Shown: positions 36,541-50,710 of the stretch, piece by piece
Layout of the letters: the number at the start of each line of letters is the position of its first letter
How positions within the stretch are numbered: position 1 is the stretch's first letter
Source of the DNA: Methylobacterium sp. UNC378MF
GTDB lineage: Bacteria; Pseudomonadota; Alphaproteobacteria; Rhizobiales; Beijerinckiaceae
Reading direction: 5' to 3'
Length of the DNA: 64,000 nt
Assembly (NCBI RefSeq): GCF_900103195.1
Contig: NZ_FMWU01000009.1
Coordinates: 1-64,000, forward strand
Made by a program: the position numbers and the translations under genes
The notes under the pieces: generated by a model
What the model was told of the DNA's origin: nothing
Seen by the model: only the letters and a program-made list of their open reading frames with translations
Database searches by the model: none

Positions 36541-37023
36541 TCAGGCGCCGTACTGGACGGCGACGACCTCGTAGGACTTTCCGCCGCCCGGCGTCGTGAC
36601 CTCGACCGTGTCGCCGACACCCTTGCCGATCAGCGCGCGGGCGATCGGCGAGGTGATTGAGACGCGGCCGGACCGCACGTCGGCCTCCGGCTCGCCGACG
36701 ATCTGGTAGGTCTTCGTCTCCTCCGTGTCCTCGTCAACGAGCTTCACGGTGGCGCCGAACTTGATCTTGTCGCCCGAGAGCTTCGAGACGTCGATCACTT
36801 CGGCCCGCGCGATCATGCTCTCCAGCTCGAGGACGCGGCCCTCGTTGTGCGACTGCGCTTCCTTGGCGGCGTGATACTCGGCGTTCTCCGACAGGTCGCC
36901 TAGCGCGCGGGCTTCCGCGATGGCCTGGATGATGCGCTGGCGCTCCACCTGCTGACGGTGCTTCAGCTCCTCTTCGAGGGCTGCGAGCCCGCGCACCGTG
37001 ATCGGAACCTTGTCTATCGCCAT
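36541..37023 (-). CDS. greA: Transcription elongation factor GreA
   Basis: It rescues backtracked RNA polymerase by stimulating cleavage of the nascent RNA. The 160-residue product has the N-terminal coiled coil with [16 protein letters not shown], which carries the acidic tip D and E that stimulate cleavage, and the C-terminal FKBP-like domain with [14 protein letters not shown], given here as [14 protein letters not shown]. The start at 37023 gives the family N terminus MAIDKVPIT; the frame extends to 37080. It follows carB by 84 nt, a common order in this group. Confidence 0.96.
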   Translation of the reverse strand: MAIDKVPITVRGLAALEEELKHRQQVERQRIIQAIAEARALGDLSENAEYHAAKEAQSHNEGRVLELESMIARAEVIDVSKLSGDKIKFGATVKLVDEDTEETKTYQIVGEPEADVRSGRVSITSPIARALIGKGVGDTVEVTTPGGGKSYEVVAVQYGA

Positions 37024-37107
37024 CGTCTCGCGCCACAATGAAGAGGCCCGGCCGAGAGTGTAGCACTCCCTCCGGGCCACGAAATGAAGTCAGCGGAACC
37101 CTGAGGT

Positions 37108-40581
<3,474 letters not shown>

Positions 40582-40889
40582 CTGCGGCCTTCTCAGGCCA
40601 AGCGCGCCCGATCGGGCACGGCTCAATCGAAGCCCTGCTCCCGGACGCGCGTGGCGGGATTGTCGTTGAGCCCCGCGTTTACACGGGCGACGAGCGCATT
40701 GGAAGGCCGGGACAACCGTGCAACCTGGCCGCGCGCCCGACGCATGGATGCGGTGCCGGCTCGTCAAACTGGAGTATTTATAAAGTCTCGTAGAAATCGA
40801 TCGATATCTTGCCGCACGACGGGGCGGCCCATAAGGCTCCGGCGATCGGCAGATCCGTCGATTGACCTCATACTTATTCGAGACTGAAG
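40582..40889. other. 308-nt divergent region between carB and the pseudoazurin gene
   Basis: This region holds the two divergent promoters and no supported gene. The half nearer the pseudoazurin gene is clearly richer in A and T, with GGAGTATTTATAAAGTC near 40773 and ATCGATCGATATC near 40797. I could not find a convincing FNR/Anr (TTGAT-N4-ATCAA) site, which pseudoazurin genes in denitrifiers often have. Confidence 0.5.
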
Positions 40890-41324
40890 ATGATCAAGTT
40901 TGCATCACTCGCCGCAATGCTTCTGATCGGCTCGATCATCGACGTGAACGCCGCAGAAATTGCCATCAAGACCCTGAATAGCGGTCCGGGCGGGATGATG
41001 GTCTTCGATCCTTCCTACGTGAAAATTCAGCCCGGCGACACGATCCGGTTCGTGCCGACCGACAAGGGACACAATGCCGAGCTGATCAAGGGCATGGCTC
41101 CCGACGGGGCGGCGCCGTTCAAGACGGTGGTCGGCAAGGAGGAGACCGTAACCTTCGACAAGCCCGGCCTCTACGGCATCAAGTGCGCGCCGCATTACAT
41201 CATGGGCATGGTCGGTCTCGTCCAGGTAGGTGACAAGCCCGACAACCTGGAGACGGCGAAGGCGGTCCAGCAGAACAAGCTGGCCGCCAAGCGATTCGAG
41301 CCGCTGTTCGAGAAGGTGCAGTAA
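40890..41324 (+). CDS. Pseudoazurin (type 1 blue copper protein)
   Basis: This is a small periplasmic electron carrier. The 144-residue product has a signal peptide (about 1-22) and a cupredoxin domain. The four copper ligands are all present: His61 in KGHNAEL, Cys99, His102 and Met107 in [10 protein letters not shown]. The Cys-to-His (+3) and Cys-to-Met (+8) spacing equals that of known pseudoazurins. A basic and charged C-terminal tail ([13 protein letters not shown]) follows. It donates electrons to nitrite reductase in denitrifiers and to other acceptors elsewhere; no denitrification gene is in the window. It sits alone between carB and carA. Confidence 0.94.
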   Translation: MIKFASLAAMLLIGSIIDVNAAEIAIKTLNSGPGGMMVFDPSYVKIQPGDTIRFVPTDKGHNAELIKGMAPDGAAPFKTVVGKEETVTFDKPGLYGIKCAPHYIMGMVGLVQVGDKPDNLETAKAVQQNKLAAKRFEPLFEKVQ

Positions 41325-41330
41325 CGCCGG

Positions 41331-41353
41331 CGGGGTGGTCGCGGGCCGCCCCG
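41331..41353. terminator. Bidirectional hairpin between the pseudoazurin gene and the convergent membrane-protein gene
   Basis: CGGGGTGG and CCGCCCCG pair over eight positions (one G-T) around a seven-base loop, six bases after the pseudoazurin stop and two before the end of the opposing gene. It is followed by TCTC, a weak T-rich tail, so it probably serves both genes. Confidence 0.55.
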
Positions 41354-41355
41354 TC

Positions 41356-41733
41356 TCAGAATCCGGCGTAGAGCGCCGCGACCGCCCGGTCGATCGAGAG
41401 GTAGAACATGCCGAAGGCGACGACGGCGGCGGCCGCGAACTCGACGGCGACGTTCGAGAGCGTCTGCGCGCGGCGCAGCGCCTCGCGGCCGAAATACACG
41501 GAGACCCAGGCGAGGGCCAGGACCGCCGGCATGGCGAACAGGTAGGACACCGTGCTTTCGACGCGGTCGAGGCCATCGGTCGGATCAATCAAAGCCCGGA
41601 TGTTGCGCACCCAGGGGGCATGAACGGAGGCATAGAGGGCGGTCAGCCAGGACAGGCCCGCGGCGACGCCGAGATGGAAGGTAAAGCTGCGGTGCAGGCG
41701 GGAGAAATCGTCGCGCGCCTCGTCGATGGTCAT
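41356..41733 (-). CDS. Small three-pass membrane protein of unknown function
   Basis: I do not recognise this 125-residue protein. It has hydrophobic segments at about 20-36 (FHLGVAAGLSWLTALYAS), 62-84 (VSYLFAMPAVLALAWVSVYF) and 95-122 (VAVEFAAAAVVAFGMFYLSI), with a charged cytoplasmic N terminus. It resembles other small inner-membrane proteins of Methylobacterium in size, but no motif suggests a function. It is a single minus-strand gene between the pseudoazurin gene and the 94-bp repeat element. Confidence 0.65.
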   Translation of the reverse strand: MTIDEARDDFSRLHRSFTFHLGVAAGLSWLTALYASVHAPWVRNIRALIDPTDGLDRVESTVSYLFAMPAVLALAWVSVYFGREALRRAQTLSNVAVEFAAAAVVAFGMFYLSIDRAVAALYAGF

Positions 41734-41870
41734 CCGGCAATCCCCTGCGACGGGCCGCCGTCGAAGAGCGCGGATGCGCTGCCGTTCACGGGCCGTCGTG
41801 GGTGACCATTAGCCGTCAGATTCTGCGGATTTTATGGCCCTGGCGGGGCTCGATTGGGATCGGAACCCGA

Positions 41871-41964
41871 CCGTTCCTGCCAGCGCAGCGAACCAAACCA
41901 GGGCGGCATCGGGCCTCACGACCGTGAGCTGCCCTGGGTCACTTCGCTGCGCTCGCGATCACGG
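41871..41964. repeat. 94-bp inverted-repeat element, copy 1
   Basis: The left arm (41871-41903, starting CCGTTCCTGCC, ending ACCAGGG) and the reverse complement of the right arm (41932-41964) agree at 24 of 33 positions around an exactly 28-nt centre. Arms share the core AGCGCAGCGAA and end CCAGGG. A second copy of identical architecture is at 54930-55023. It lies downstream of carA. No protein is encoded. It looks like a non-autonomous palindromic element of the kind scattered in Methylobacterium and Bradyrhizobium genomes. Confidence 0.72.
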
Positions 41965-42004
41965 AGTGCCGTATCGACCACGGGCGCCCCGACCTGCAGC
42001 GCAA

Positions 42005-43237
42005 TCAGGCGTCCTTGGTCGCCTCCGGCTCCCCTGAACGCATCAGCGTCACGAAACGCTCGAACAGGTAGTGGCTGTCGCGCGGACCGGGAGAGGCCTC
42101 CGGATGGTGCTGCACCGAGAAGGCCGGGCGGTCGGTCAGGGTCAGGCCGCAATTCGAGCCGTCGAACAGGGAGACGTGGGTCTCCACGGCCGTCTCCGGC
42201 AGGCTATCGGGATCCACCGCGAAGCCGTGATTCATCGAGACGATCTCGACCTTTCCGGTGGTCTTGTCCTTCACAGGATGGTTCGCGCCGTGATGGCCCT
42301 GGCCCATCTTCACGGTCCGTCCCCCGAGGGCGAGACCCATGAGCTGGTGGCCGAGGCAGATACCGAAAGTCGGCACCTTCTCGTCCAGCAGCTTGCGGAT
42401 CACCGGGACCGCATAGGTGCCGGTGGCGGCCGGATCACCAGGGCCGTTGGACAGGAACACGCCGTCCGGCTTCAGCGCCAGGATCTCCTCGGCCGTCGTA
42501 GTGGCCGGCACCACGGTGACGTCGCAGCCCGCCTGGGCGAGCAGCCGCAGGATGTTGCGCTTCACGCCGTAATCGATGGCCACGACCTTCAGGCCTCCGC
42601 CGGGCGCGCGCTTGCCGTAGCCGTCGCCGAGGGCCCATACGGTCTCCGACCATTCCGACGGCGCCCGGCTGGTCACCGGCGGCACCAAGTCGAGCCCCTC
42701 CATGGGCGCGAGCGCGGCCGCGCGGGCCTTCAGGGCCTCGCGGTCGAACTGGCCCTCGGGATCGTTGGCGATCACCGCGTTCGGCATGCCCTGATCGCGG
42801 ATGCGGGCGGTCAGCGCCCGCGTGTCGACGCCCGTGATGCCGACGATGCCGCGGGCCTTGAGCCAGCCGTCGAGATGCGACGACGAGCGCCAGTTCGACG
42901 GCTTCGTCACCGCCGAGGCGAGGACGGCACCGCGGACACCCGAGGCCGGCGCCGCCTCCAGGCTCTCCAGATCCTCGTCGTTGGTGCCGACATTGCCGAT
43001 ATGCGGGAAGGTGAAGGTGACGATCTGGCCTGCATAGGACGGATCGGTCAGGATCTCCTGATAGCCGGTCATCGCCGTGTTGAAGCAGACCTCGCCGTCG
43101 GCCACCCCAGTCTGGCCGATTCCGAAGCCCTCCAGGATGGTGCCATCGGCCAGAACCAGCAGGGCCGTCGCGACCGGCTCGGCCCACGGCTCGGGCGCCC
43201 GGAGCTCGGGGGCGTGCGCGGTGGCGTCTTGCAGCAT
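42005..43237 (-). CDS. carA: Carbamoyl-phosphate synthase, small (glutaminase) subunit
   Basis: It hydrolyses glutamine and channels ammonia to CarB. The 410-residue product has the N-terminal CarA domain (about 25-170, with VCFNTAMTGYQEILTDPSYA) and a class I amidotransferase domain: nucleophile Cys in FGICLGHQLMGLA, triad His and Glu in FSVQHHPEASPGP. The oxyanion region has FLSNGPGDPA. A Pro/Ala-rich N-terminal stretch of about 25 residues precedes the conserved start. It is separated from carB by two unrelated genes and diverges from yqeY. Confidence 0.96.
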   Translation of the reverse strand: MLQDATAHAPELRAPEPWAEPVATALLVLADGTILEGFGIGQTGVADGEVCFNTAMTGYQEILTDPSYAGQIVTFTFPHIGNVGTNDEDLESLEAAPASGVRGAVLASAVTKPSNWRSSSHLDGWLKARGIVGITGVDTRALTARIRDQGMPNAVIANDPEGQFDREALKARAAALAPMEGLDLVPPVTSRAPSEWSETVWALGDGYGKRAPGGGLKVVAIDYGVKRNILRLLAQAGCDVTVVPATTTAEEILALKPDGVFLSNGPGDPAATGTYAVPVIRKLLDEKVPTFGICLGHQLMGLALGGRTVKMGQGHHGANHPVKDKTTGKVEIVSMNHGFAVDPDSLPETAVETHVSLFDGSNCGLTLTDRPAFSVQHHPEASPGPRDSHYLFERFVTLMRSGEPEATKDA

Positions 43238-43448
43238 GGGCTGAGTCTCGCTTATGTCCGGCCGAAGGCGGGCGCCGGATTGCGGCGCTCTCGGCTTGCG
43301 GCATGATCGTGTGCGGCGCTCTTAGCGAGCGGCCCGCGATGGGGTCAATGTGGCTCCGCCTCCCGCAGGGCTCAACGTCTGCTTATCACAGGGCAGATCC
43401 GCAATTCGCAGGCCAGCCCCCGTTTCGACCGAGAGAAGGTTCATCCCC

Positions 43449-43910
43449 ATGCTGCGCGCGCGCCTCACCACCGAGATGAAGGAGGCCATGAAGGCCGGCG
43501 ACAAGGATCGGCTCGCGACCGTCCGGATGATCCAGGCCGCCCTGAAGGACCGGGACATCGAGGCCCGGGGCAACGGCAAGGACCCGATCTCCGACGACGA
43601 GATCCTGTCGCTGCTCCAGAAGATGATCAAACAGCGCACCGAATCGGCCAACGTCTACGAGCAGGGCGGCCGTCCGGAACTCGCCGCCAACGAGCGCGCC
43701 GAGATCGCCATCATCGAGAGCTTCCTGCCGCAGCAGATGGACGAGGCCGAGACGCAGGCGGCGATCGATGCGGCGATCGCGGAGACCGGCGCCGCCGGGC
43801 CGAAGGACATGGGCAAGGTGATCGCCGCCTTGAAGGGCGCCTATGCCGGCCGGATGGATTTCGGCAAGGCGAGCGGGCTGGTGAAGGCGGCGCTCGCCGT
43901 GAAGGGGTGA
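43449..43910 (+). CDS. GatB/YqeY domain protein
   Basis: This is a 153-residue cytoplasmic protein whose domain is shared with the tail of the GatB amidotransferase subunit and may bind tRNA. Signatures are MLRARLTTEMKEAMKAGDKD, RMIQAALKDRDIEARG, FLPQQMDEAE and a C-terminal GKASGLVKAALA. The ATG at 43449 is preceded by GAAGG; the frame extends to 43350. It sits between carA (divergent) and dnaG, the usual place for yqeY in alphaproteobacteria. Its biochemical role is not established. Confidence 0.9.
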   Translation: MLRARLTTEMKEAMKAGDKDRLATVRMIQAALKDRDIEARGNGKDPISDDEILSLLQKMIKQRTESANVYEQGGRPELAANERAEIAIIESFLPQQMDEAETQAAIDAAIAETGAAGPKDMGKVIAALKGAYAGRMDFGKASGLVKAALAVKG

Positions 43911-43994
43911 GCAAACGCGCTGACGCTGTCCCCGCAATCCCCGATCCGGGATGCGGCGGGGACAACGATCAGGACTCTGCGGTGTTCGGCGCGC

Positions 43995-44000
43995 TATAAT
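43995..44000 (+). promoter_or_regulatory. Possible -10 box upstream of dnaG
   Basis: TATAAT, a perfect -10 hexamer, lies 30 nt upstream of the GTG start of dnaG. There is no good TTGAC at the expected distance, only GGACTC. It may be an internal promoter for dnaG-rpoD, but the evidence is slight. Confidence 0.3.
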
Positions 44001-44029
44001 CGGCGGCCCCGCAAACCCTCCCAGGCCCC

Positions 44030-45919
44030 GTGCGCTATCCTCCCCACATTCTGGAAGAGATCCGTGCCCGGCTGCCGGCCTCCTCCGTGGTCGGGCGGCG
44101 CGTTCAGCTCAAGAAGGCCGGCCGCGAATGGCGCGGCCTGTCGCCGTTCAACGCCGAGAAGACGCCGTCCTTCTACGTGAACGACCAGAAGCAGTTCTAC
44201 CATTGCTTCTCATCCTCCAAGCACGGCGACATCTTCACCTTCCTCATGGAGACGGAGGGCCTCAGCTTCCCCGAGGCGGTCGAGCGGCTGGCGAGCGAGG
44301 CCGGCGTCAGCCTTCCGGCGCCTACCGAGGACAACCGCGCCAGCGAGCAGAAGCGCGCCGGGGCCATCGAGGTCATGGAGATGGCGGCCCGTTGGTTCGA
44401 GGATCGGCTGCGGGCGGGCCAGGGCGGCGAAGCCCGCGCCTATCTCGAACGCCGTGGGCTCAAGGACGAGACGCAGCGGGCCTTCCGCCTGGGCTACGCG
44501 CCGAATGAGCGCTACGCCCTGCGCGACCACCTGGCCGGGCAGGGGGTCGACAAGGCGCTGATGGTCGAACTCGGCCTGCTCGCGGCCGGGGAGGGCGTCT
44601 CGGTCCCGTACGACTATTTCCGCGACCGGGTGATGTTCCCCATCACCGACACCCGCGGCCGGGTCGTGGCCTTCGGCGGGCGGGCGCTCGCCAAGGAGGT
44701 GCGTGCCAAGTACCTGAACTCCCCCGAGACGCCGCTCTTCCACAAGGGCCGCACGCTCTACAATCTGCACGGCGCCCGCAAGGCCGCCCACGACCGCGGT
44801 TCGATCATCGCGGTCGAGGGTTATGTCGACGTCATCGCCATGACGCTCGCCGGCCATCCCGAGACGGTCGCGCCCCTCGGCACCGCCCTGACGGAGGACC
44901 AGCTCGGCCTGCTCTGGCGCCATGCCGACGAGCCGATCCTGTGCTTCGACGGCGACAAGGCCGGCCAGCGGGCGGCTTTCCGCGCCCTGGACATCGCGCT
45001 GCCGCTCCTGGAACCGGGTCGCTCGCTCCGAATCGCGCTGCTGCCGGGCGGCCAGGATCCCGACGACCTCCTGCGTTCGGGAGGCCCCACGGCCATCGAC
45101 CAGGTCCTGACGGCGGCGCTTCCCCTCTCGGAACTGCTATGGCGGCGCGCCCTCGAATCAGGACCGGTCGACACGCCTGAGCGGCGCGCCGGCCTGACGC
45201 AGACGCTGCGCACGACCGTCGCGACGATCCGCGACGAGACCGTGCGCCGCTACTATCGCGACGACATCGAGGAGCGCCTGCGCGGCCTGTCGCCCCGCGG
45301 CGCCCGCGCCGCCGGGGGGGGCCAGCGCGGTCGCCAGCGCTTCACCCGGCCCGGCGAGCCCGTCTCGCCGCGCATCACCGGCAGCCCCAGTCCGTCGGTC
45401 ACGGCCTCCGCAGGGTTCACCGGCGCCGCCTCGGTGCGCGAGGCAGTGATCGTCGGCAGCCTGCTGGCCCATCCCGAAATGCTCGCAGAGTTCGGCGAGG
45501 AGATCGCCGATCTAGATTTCGAGGATCCGGATGCCCGGGCGCTGTTGTCGGTCCTGCTGGCCTGCGCGGCCGAGGACGAGCACACGGCGCCGGAAGTGTT
45601 GCAGAACCGCATCAACCGCGCCGGACTTGCTACAGCGGCCGAGAGAATCCTCGCGCTGGCCCGCTCGCGGGACCGTACAACCCTGGCTCCGCATGCCGAT
45701 CCCGCTCACCGCGCAGACGCGCTCCGACAAGCGATGATCTTGCACCGGCAGGCAGGAGCGCTACATAGCGAACTTCGCGAAGCACGGCAGGCGTTTGAGG
45801 ACGATCCGACCGATGCCGGGTGGGCATGGCTCTGCGAAGTGAAGGCGAGGCTTGAAACCGTCATCGCCGCCGAGGCGGAGGCCGATGCACCGGTGTCGAG
45901 TGACTCGACGGCCGCGTGA
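44030..45919 (+). CDS. dnaG: DNA primase DnaG with degenerate zinc-binding domain
   Basis: It makes RNA primers for replication. The 629-residue product has the N-terminal zinc-finger-like domain (1-95), the RNA polymerase core with TOPRIM motifs EGYVDVIAM and CFDGDKAGQRAAFRALD, and a C-terminal DnaB-binding helical region. In E. coli the zinc ligands are C40, H43, C61 and C64; here the aligned residues are Ser38, Asn41, Cys59 and Ser62, so zinc binding looks lost. A lineage-wide loss in Hyphomicrobiales, from memory, would explain this. The start is a GTG. A Gly-rich linker (AAGGGQRGRQR) precedes the C-terminal domain. Confidence 0.95.
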   Translation: MRYPPHILEEIRARLPASSVVGRRVQLKKAGREWRGLSPFNAEKTPSFYVNDQKQFYHCFSSSKHGDIFTFLMETEGLSFPEAVERLASEAGVSLPAPTEDNRASEQKRAGAIEVMEMAARWFEDRLRAGQGGEARAYLERRGLKDETQRAFRLGYAPNERYALRDHLAGQGVDKALMVELGLLAAGEGVSVPYDYFRDRVMFPITDTRGRVVAFGGRALAKEVRAKYLNSPETPLFHKGRTLYNLHGARKAAHDRGSIIAVEGYVDVIAMTLAGHPETVAPLGTALTEDQLGLLWRHADEPILCFDGDKAGQRAAFRALDIALPLLEPGRSLRIALLPGGQDPDDLLRSGGPTAIDQVLTAALPLSELLWRRALESGPVDTPERRAGLTQTLRTTVATIRDETVRRYYRDDIEERLRGLSPRGARAAGGGQRGRQRFTRPGEPVSPRITGSPSPSVTASAGFTGAASVREAVIVGSLLAHPEMLAEFGEEIADLDFEDPDARALLSVLLACAAEDEHTAPEVLQNRINRAGLATAAERILALARSRDRTTLAPHADPAHRADALRQAMILHRQAGALHSELREARQAFEDDPTDAGWAWLCEVKARLETVIAAEAEADAPVSSDSTAA

Positions 45920-45936
45920 TCCCTGTGTCATGGCGG

Positions 45937-45989
45937 TGGCGGGGGGCGGTGTCCCGCCATAGTTAACAATCGGTCAAGCCTCGGGCTTG
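45937..45989 (+). terminator. Two hairpins in the dnaG-rpoD gap
   Basis: TGGCGGG/CCCGCCA (45937-45959, seven pairs, nine-base loop) is followed by CAAGCC-TCG-GGCTTG (45975-45989, a perfect six-pair stem). Neither has a T run. They may lower read-through from dnaG or mark an RNase site, with rpoD then using its own promoter in the remaining 130 nt. Confidence 0.35.
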
Positions 45990-46117
45990 CATACGGAAAC
46001 CGACGACTCAAGGCGACCGGAGCGATCCGGCGCCGATCTCATACAGCGGCGCCGACGGCGTAGACCGGCCTCATCGGGGCCTCCGCAACGCGCCGCGTGC
46101 GAAACAATAGGCTGATC

Positions 46118-48100
<1,983 letters not shown>

Positions 48101-48176
48101 GCCTGCGCCGCGGATCACGCGGCGCTTCCCCACCGACCGCGTTGCCTCGGCGCTGCGCGGCATCCAATCTGGCGCC

Positions 48177-49436
48177 ATGCTCGAACGCCGCCCGCCAACG
48201 CCCGGATCCCCGACGGCCTTCGCGGACGGCTCGGAGGCCGACGACGTGCCCTTCGGCGCGCTCCAACCCTCCGTCGGCATCCGCGACTGGTTGCTCGGAG
48301 AGGGCGCCCGGATGCCCAACGCCGAGGAGATGCTCGCGGGCCTCGCGGAGCGCCTGATCGCGGTCGGCGTTCCCGTCGACCGGGCATCGACGGCGATCGA
48401 CACCCTGCATTCGGAATATGCCGGCGTCGGCCGCATCTGGACCCGGGACGGCGGCACCACCGTGCGGCTGTTCCCGCACGGCGCGCGCTCGACGGATGCC
48501 TATCTCAACAGCCCGTTCCATACGGTTCACGAGACCGGCGAGTGGCTGATCCTCGACCTGTCGGAGACCCCGGACGACGCCTACGCGATCGTTCCGGACC
48601 TGAAGGCCGGCGGCTACACCCATTACGTGGTGGCGCCCCTGTTCTTCACGAACGGCACCCAGAACGGCATCACCTTCGCCACCCGGGCCCCCGCGGGCTT
48701 CCGGGACGACGACATCGCGATCCTGCGCTTCGTCATGCCGGCGTTGGCCGCCGTGATGGAGATGCGCGTCCTCAACAAACAGCTCGACCACGTGCTGCGG
48801 CTCTATGTCGGCGACGAGCCCCATCGGGCGATCCTGGCCGGGGACATCCGCCGCGGACAGGTGACCCGGATCCGATCGGCGATCCTGTTCGCCGACATGC
48901 GCGACTACACCCGCACCTCTGCCGACATGACCCCGGAGGAGGCCGTAGGCCTCCTCAACGTGTTCTTCGACTGCCTCGTGCCGCCGATCGAACGGGAGGG
49001 CGGCGAGGTCCTGAAATATCTCGGCGACGGCCTGCTGGCGATCTTCCGCGAATCGGGCGACGATCTCGGCGGTGCCGCCAAGGGTGCCCTGACCGCGGCT
49101 CAGCTCGCCCTGGCGGCCCTCGACGAGGCAAACGCCCTCCACCAGTTCCCCGTGCCAGTCGCCGCTGGCATTGCCCTCCACCACGGCGAGGCCGCCTACG
49201 GCAATGTTGGCTCCGGTTCCCGGCTCGACTTCACGGTGATCGGCCGCGACGTGAACCTCGCGAGCCGTATCGCACAGCTCAACCGCACCCTCGGCGAGCC
49301 ATTGCTGATGTCGAAGCCGTTCGTGGATTTCCTCTGGGGGGATCCGATCCCGCTGGGCGAGCACCTGCTCAACGGTTTCGACGAACCCATGGCGGTGTTC
49401 CGGCCGAAGTTCCTGCGCCCGCGCAAGTCAAACTGA
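48177..49436 (+). CDS. Soluble class III adenylate cyclase with N-terminal sensor
   Basis: It should make cAMP from ATP in the cytoplasm. The 419-residue product has an N-terminal region (about 45-200) that may be GAF-like, and a C-terminal cyclase domain (about 235-415). The metal-binding Asp residues are in ILFADMRDYTRTS and KYLGDGLLAIF; Lys before YLGDG and Asp in VIGRDVNLASRI fit ATP rather than GTP, and NLASR holds the transition-state Asn and Arg. There is no membrane segment. It starts 76 nt after rpoD on the same strand but probably has its own promoter. The signal is unknown. Confidence 0.87.
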   Translation: MLERRPPTPGSPTAFADGSEADDVPFGALQPSVGIRDWLLGEGARMPNAEEMLAGLAERLIAVGVPVDRASTAIDTLHSEYAGVGRIWTRDGGTTVRLFPHGARSTDAYLNSPFHTVHETGEWLILDLSETPDDAYAIVPDLKAGGYTHYVVAPLFFTNGTQNGITFATRAPAGFRDDDIAILRFVMPALAAVMEMRVLNKQLDHVLRLYVGDEPHRAILAGDIRRGQVTRIRSAILFADMRDYTRTSADMTPEEAVGLLNVFFDCLVPPIEREGGEVLKYLGDGLLAIFRESGDDLGGAAKGALTAAQLALAALDEANALHQFPVPVAAGIALHHGEAAYGNVGSGSRLDFTVIGRDVNLASRIAQLNRTLGEPLLMSKPFVDFLWGDPIPLGEHLLNGFDEPMAVFRPKFLRPRKSN

Positions 49437-49492
49437 GGCAGGGTTGCAGCGGCCTGATGATTGGGCCCGCCGCTGCATGCAAGGATGCAGGG

Positions 49493-50710
49493 TCATCTCG
49501 TCGGAGCCACCTGGAACTGCGCCGAGAGGGCGGCATGACGCGCACAATCTCGGCGCAGCCAATCGAGGACGAACTCCGCGCTGTAGGCGGCTTGCTGACA
49601 ACCCCAGACGGGTTCGATCATCTTGCCGAGCGCTGCCTTGGCTAGGTCGCCGGTCTGTGTTCGGACCTCGTCGGGCACCCCGGACTGAGCGAGTATCTCC
49701 AGGCATGTGAACAGACAGGCTCGATGCTGGTTTGTATAGTAGGCATGGATCGAGAATTCCTGCCGTAACCCGAAGACATAAACCCAAGGCTCGAGATCGA
49801 TCCCTTCAGCAGGCAGCTGAAGCGAGAGACCGGCCTCGGCATAGTGAAATCCAGTGCGGAAGTCCTTTTTGTGCCTGCAATAGCGGCTCGCTCTGTGCCG
49901 TGCTTCAGCCCGTTCGGGGAGGATCCGTATCGCCCGATCGTAAAGCTCCAGGACACGATCCGGTGGCGCACCCAAGGTTTCGCGTATGCTGGCCGCACTG
50001 ATGAGACTCTTGTATATCTCCTCGTCCCCATGCCCGAGGTCAGCCCGCTTCAGATAAAGATCAAGCGCTTCCCGCTCTCTTTCATTACTATGATAGTAAT
50101 CTGCCAAGTAGAATGTGTACCTGGCACGCAGGAATGGATGCTTCTCCGACAAAAGCGCCTTTTCAAGGAGGGCGATGTCACGCGATGCGGTTTCATTGTC
50201 GCGTCGACGTGCCCCGTCATGGCCGCGACGGATCGACAGCGGCATGACCGACTGATCGGCCTGCCCGGTGCAGTGCAGGAATTCGTGGATCACACCGACG
50301 TATTCCCACGTCCTGGAATTGTCGATCAGCTGTCGACGCGTATAGTTATTCTCCGTATCGATTATCGTAAAGGCATAGGCCGCATGGCGAAGGTGCGGCA
50401 TCGCGAATTGTTCCGGAATGATGAGCTCGTCATCGGCGTCGATGATGAGCGAATAGTGGGCGTACGGCCGCGCGAGTCGCAACGCCTCGGTCCGATTGAA
50501 TGCGAAGTCGACCCATGGCCGCTCCACCAGTTGACCGGGCAGATCTGCCATCACCGCACGGACGAGATCCTGCGTCCCATCGGTTGATCCCGTATCGACG
50601 ACAATCCAATGATCGATAATCGGCCGAACAGAGTCCAGACACCGCCGAATAACGTGCGCCTCGTTCTTCACTATCATCGCCAAGCAGATCTTTTGACCAT
50701 AGTTATTCAT
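49493..50710 (-). CDS. Family 2 glycosyltransferase with TPR-like C-terminal repeats
   Basis: This is a 405-residue protein beginning MNNYGQKICLAMIVKNEAHV, typical of GT2 enzymes of the WaaE/TPR type. IIDHWIVVDTGSTDGTQDLV and LIIDADDELIIPEQ supply the nucleotide and metal sites (DAD as the DXD-like motif). From about residue 200 it is all helical, with ERAREALDLYLKRADLGHGD-like repeats that read as TPRs. Base composition is lower in G and C than neighbours and codons are less biased, suggesting recent transfer. The longer open frame to 50887 is unlikely to be coding. The donor sugar is unknown. Confidence 0.85.
   Translation of the reverse strand: MNNYGQKICLAMIVKNEAHVIRRCLDSVRPIIDHWIVVDTGSTDGTQDLVRAVMADLPGQLVERPWVDFAFNRTEALRLARPYAHYSLIIDADDELIIPEQFAMPHLRHAAYAFTIIDTENNYTRRQLIDNSRTWEYVGVIHEFLHCTGQADQSVMPLSIRRGHDGARRRDNETASRDIALLEKALLSEKHPFLRARYTFYLADYYHSNEREREALDLYLKRADLGHGDEEIYKSLISAASIRETLGAPPDRVLELYDRAIRILPERAEARHRASRYCRHKKDFRTGFHYAEAGLSLQLPAEGIDLEPWVYVFGLRQEFSIHAYYTNQHRACLFTCLEILAQSGVPDEVRTQTGDLAKAALGKMIEPVWGCQQAAYSAEFVLDWLRRDCARHAALSAQFQVAPTR

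Noticed and set aside
40582-40889. An FNR/Anr box for the pseudoazurin promoter
   Set aside because: No TTGAT-N4-ATCAA or close variant was found; the ATCGATCGATATC stretch does not fit the spacing.
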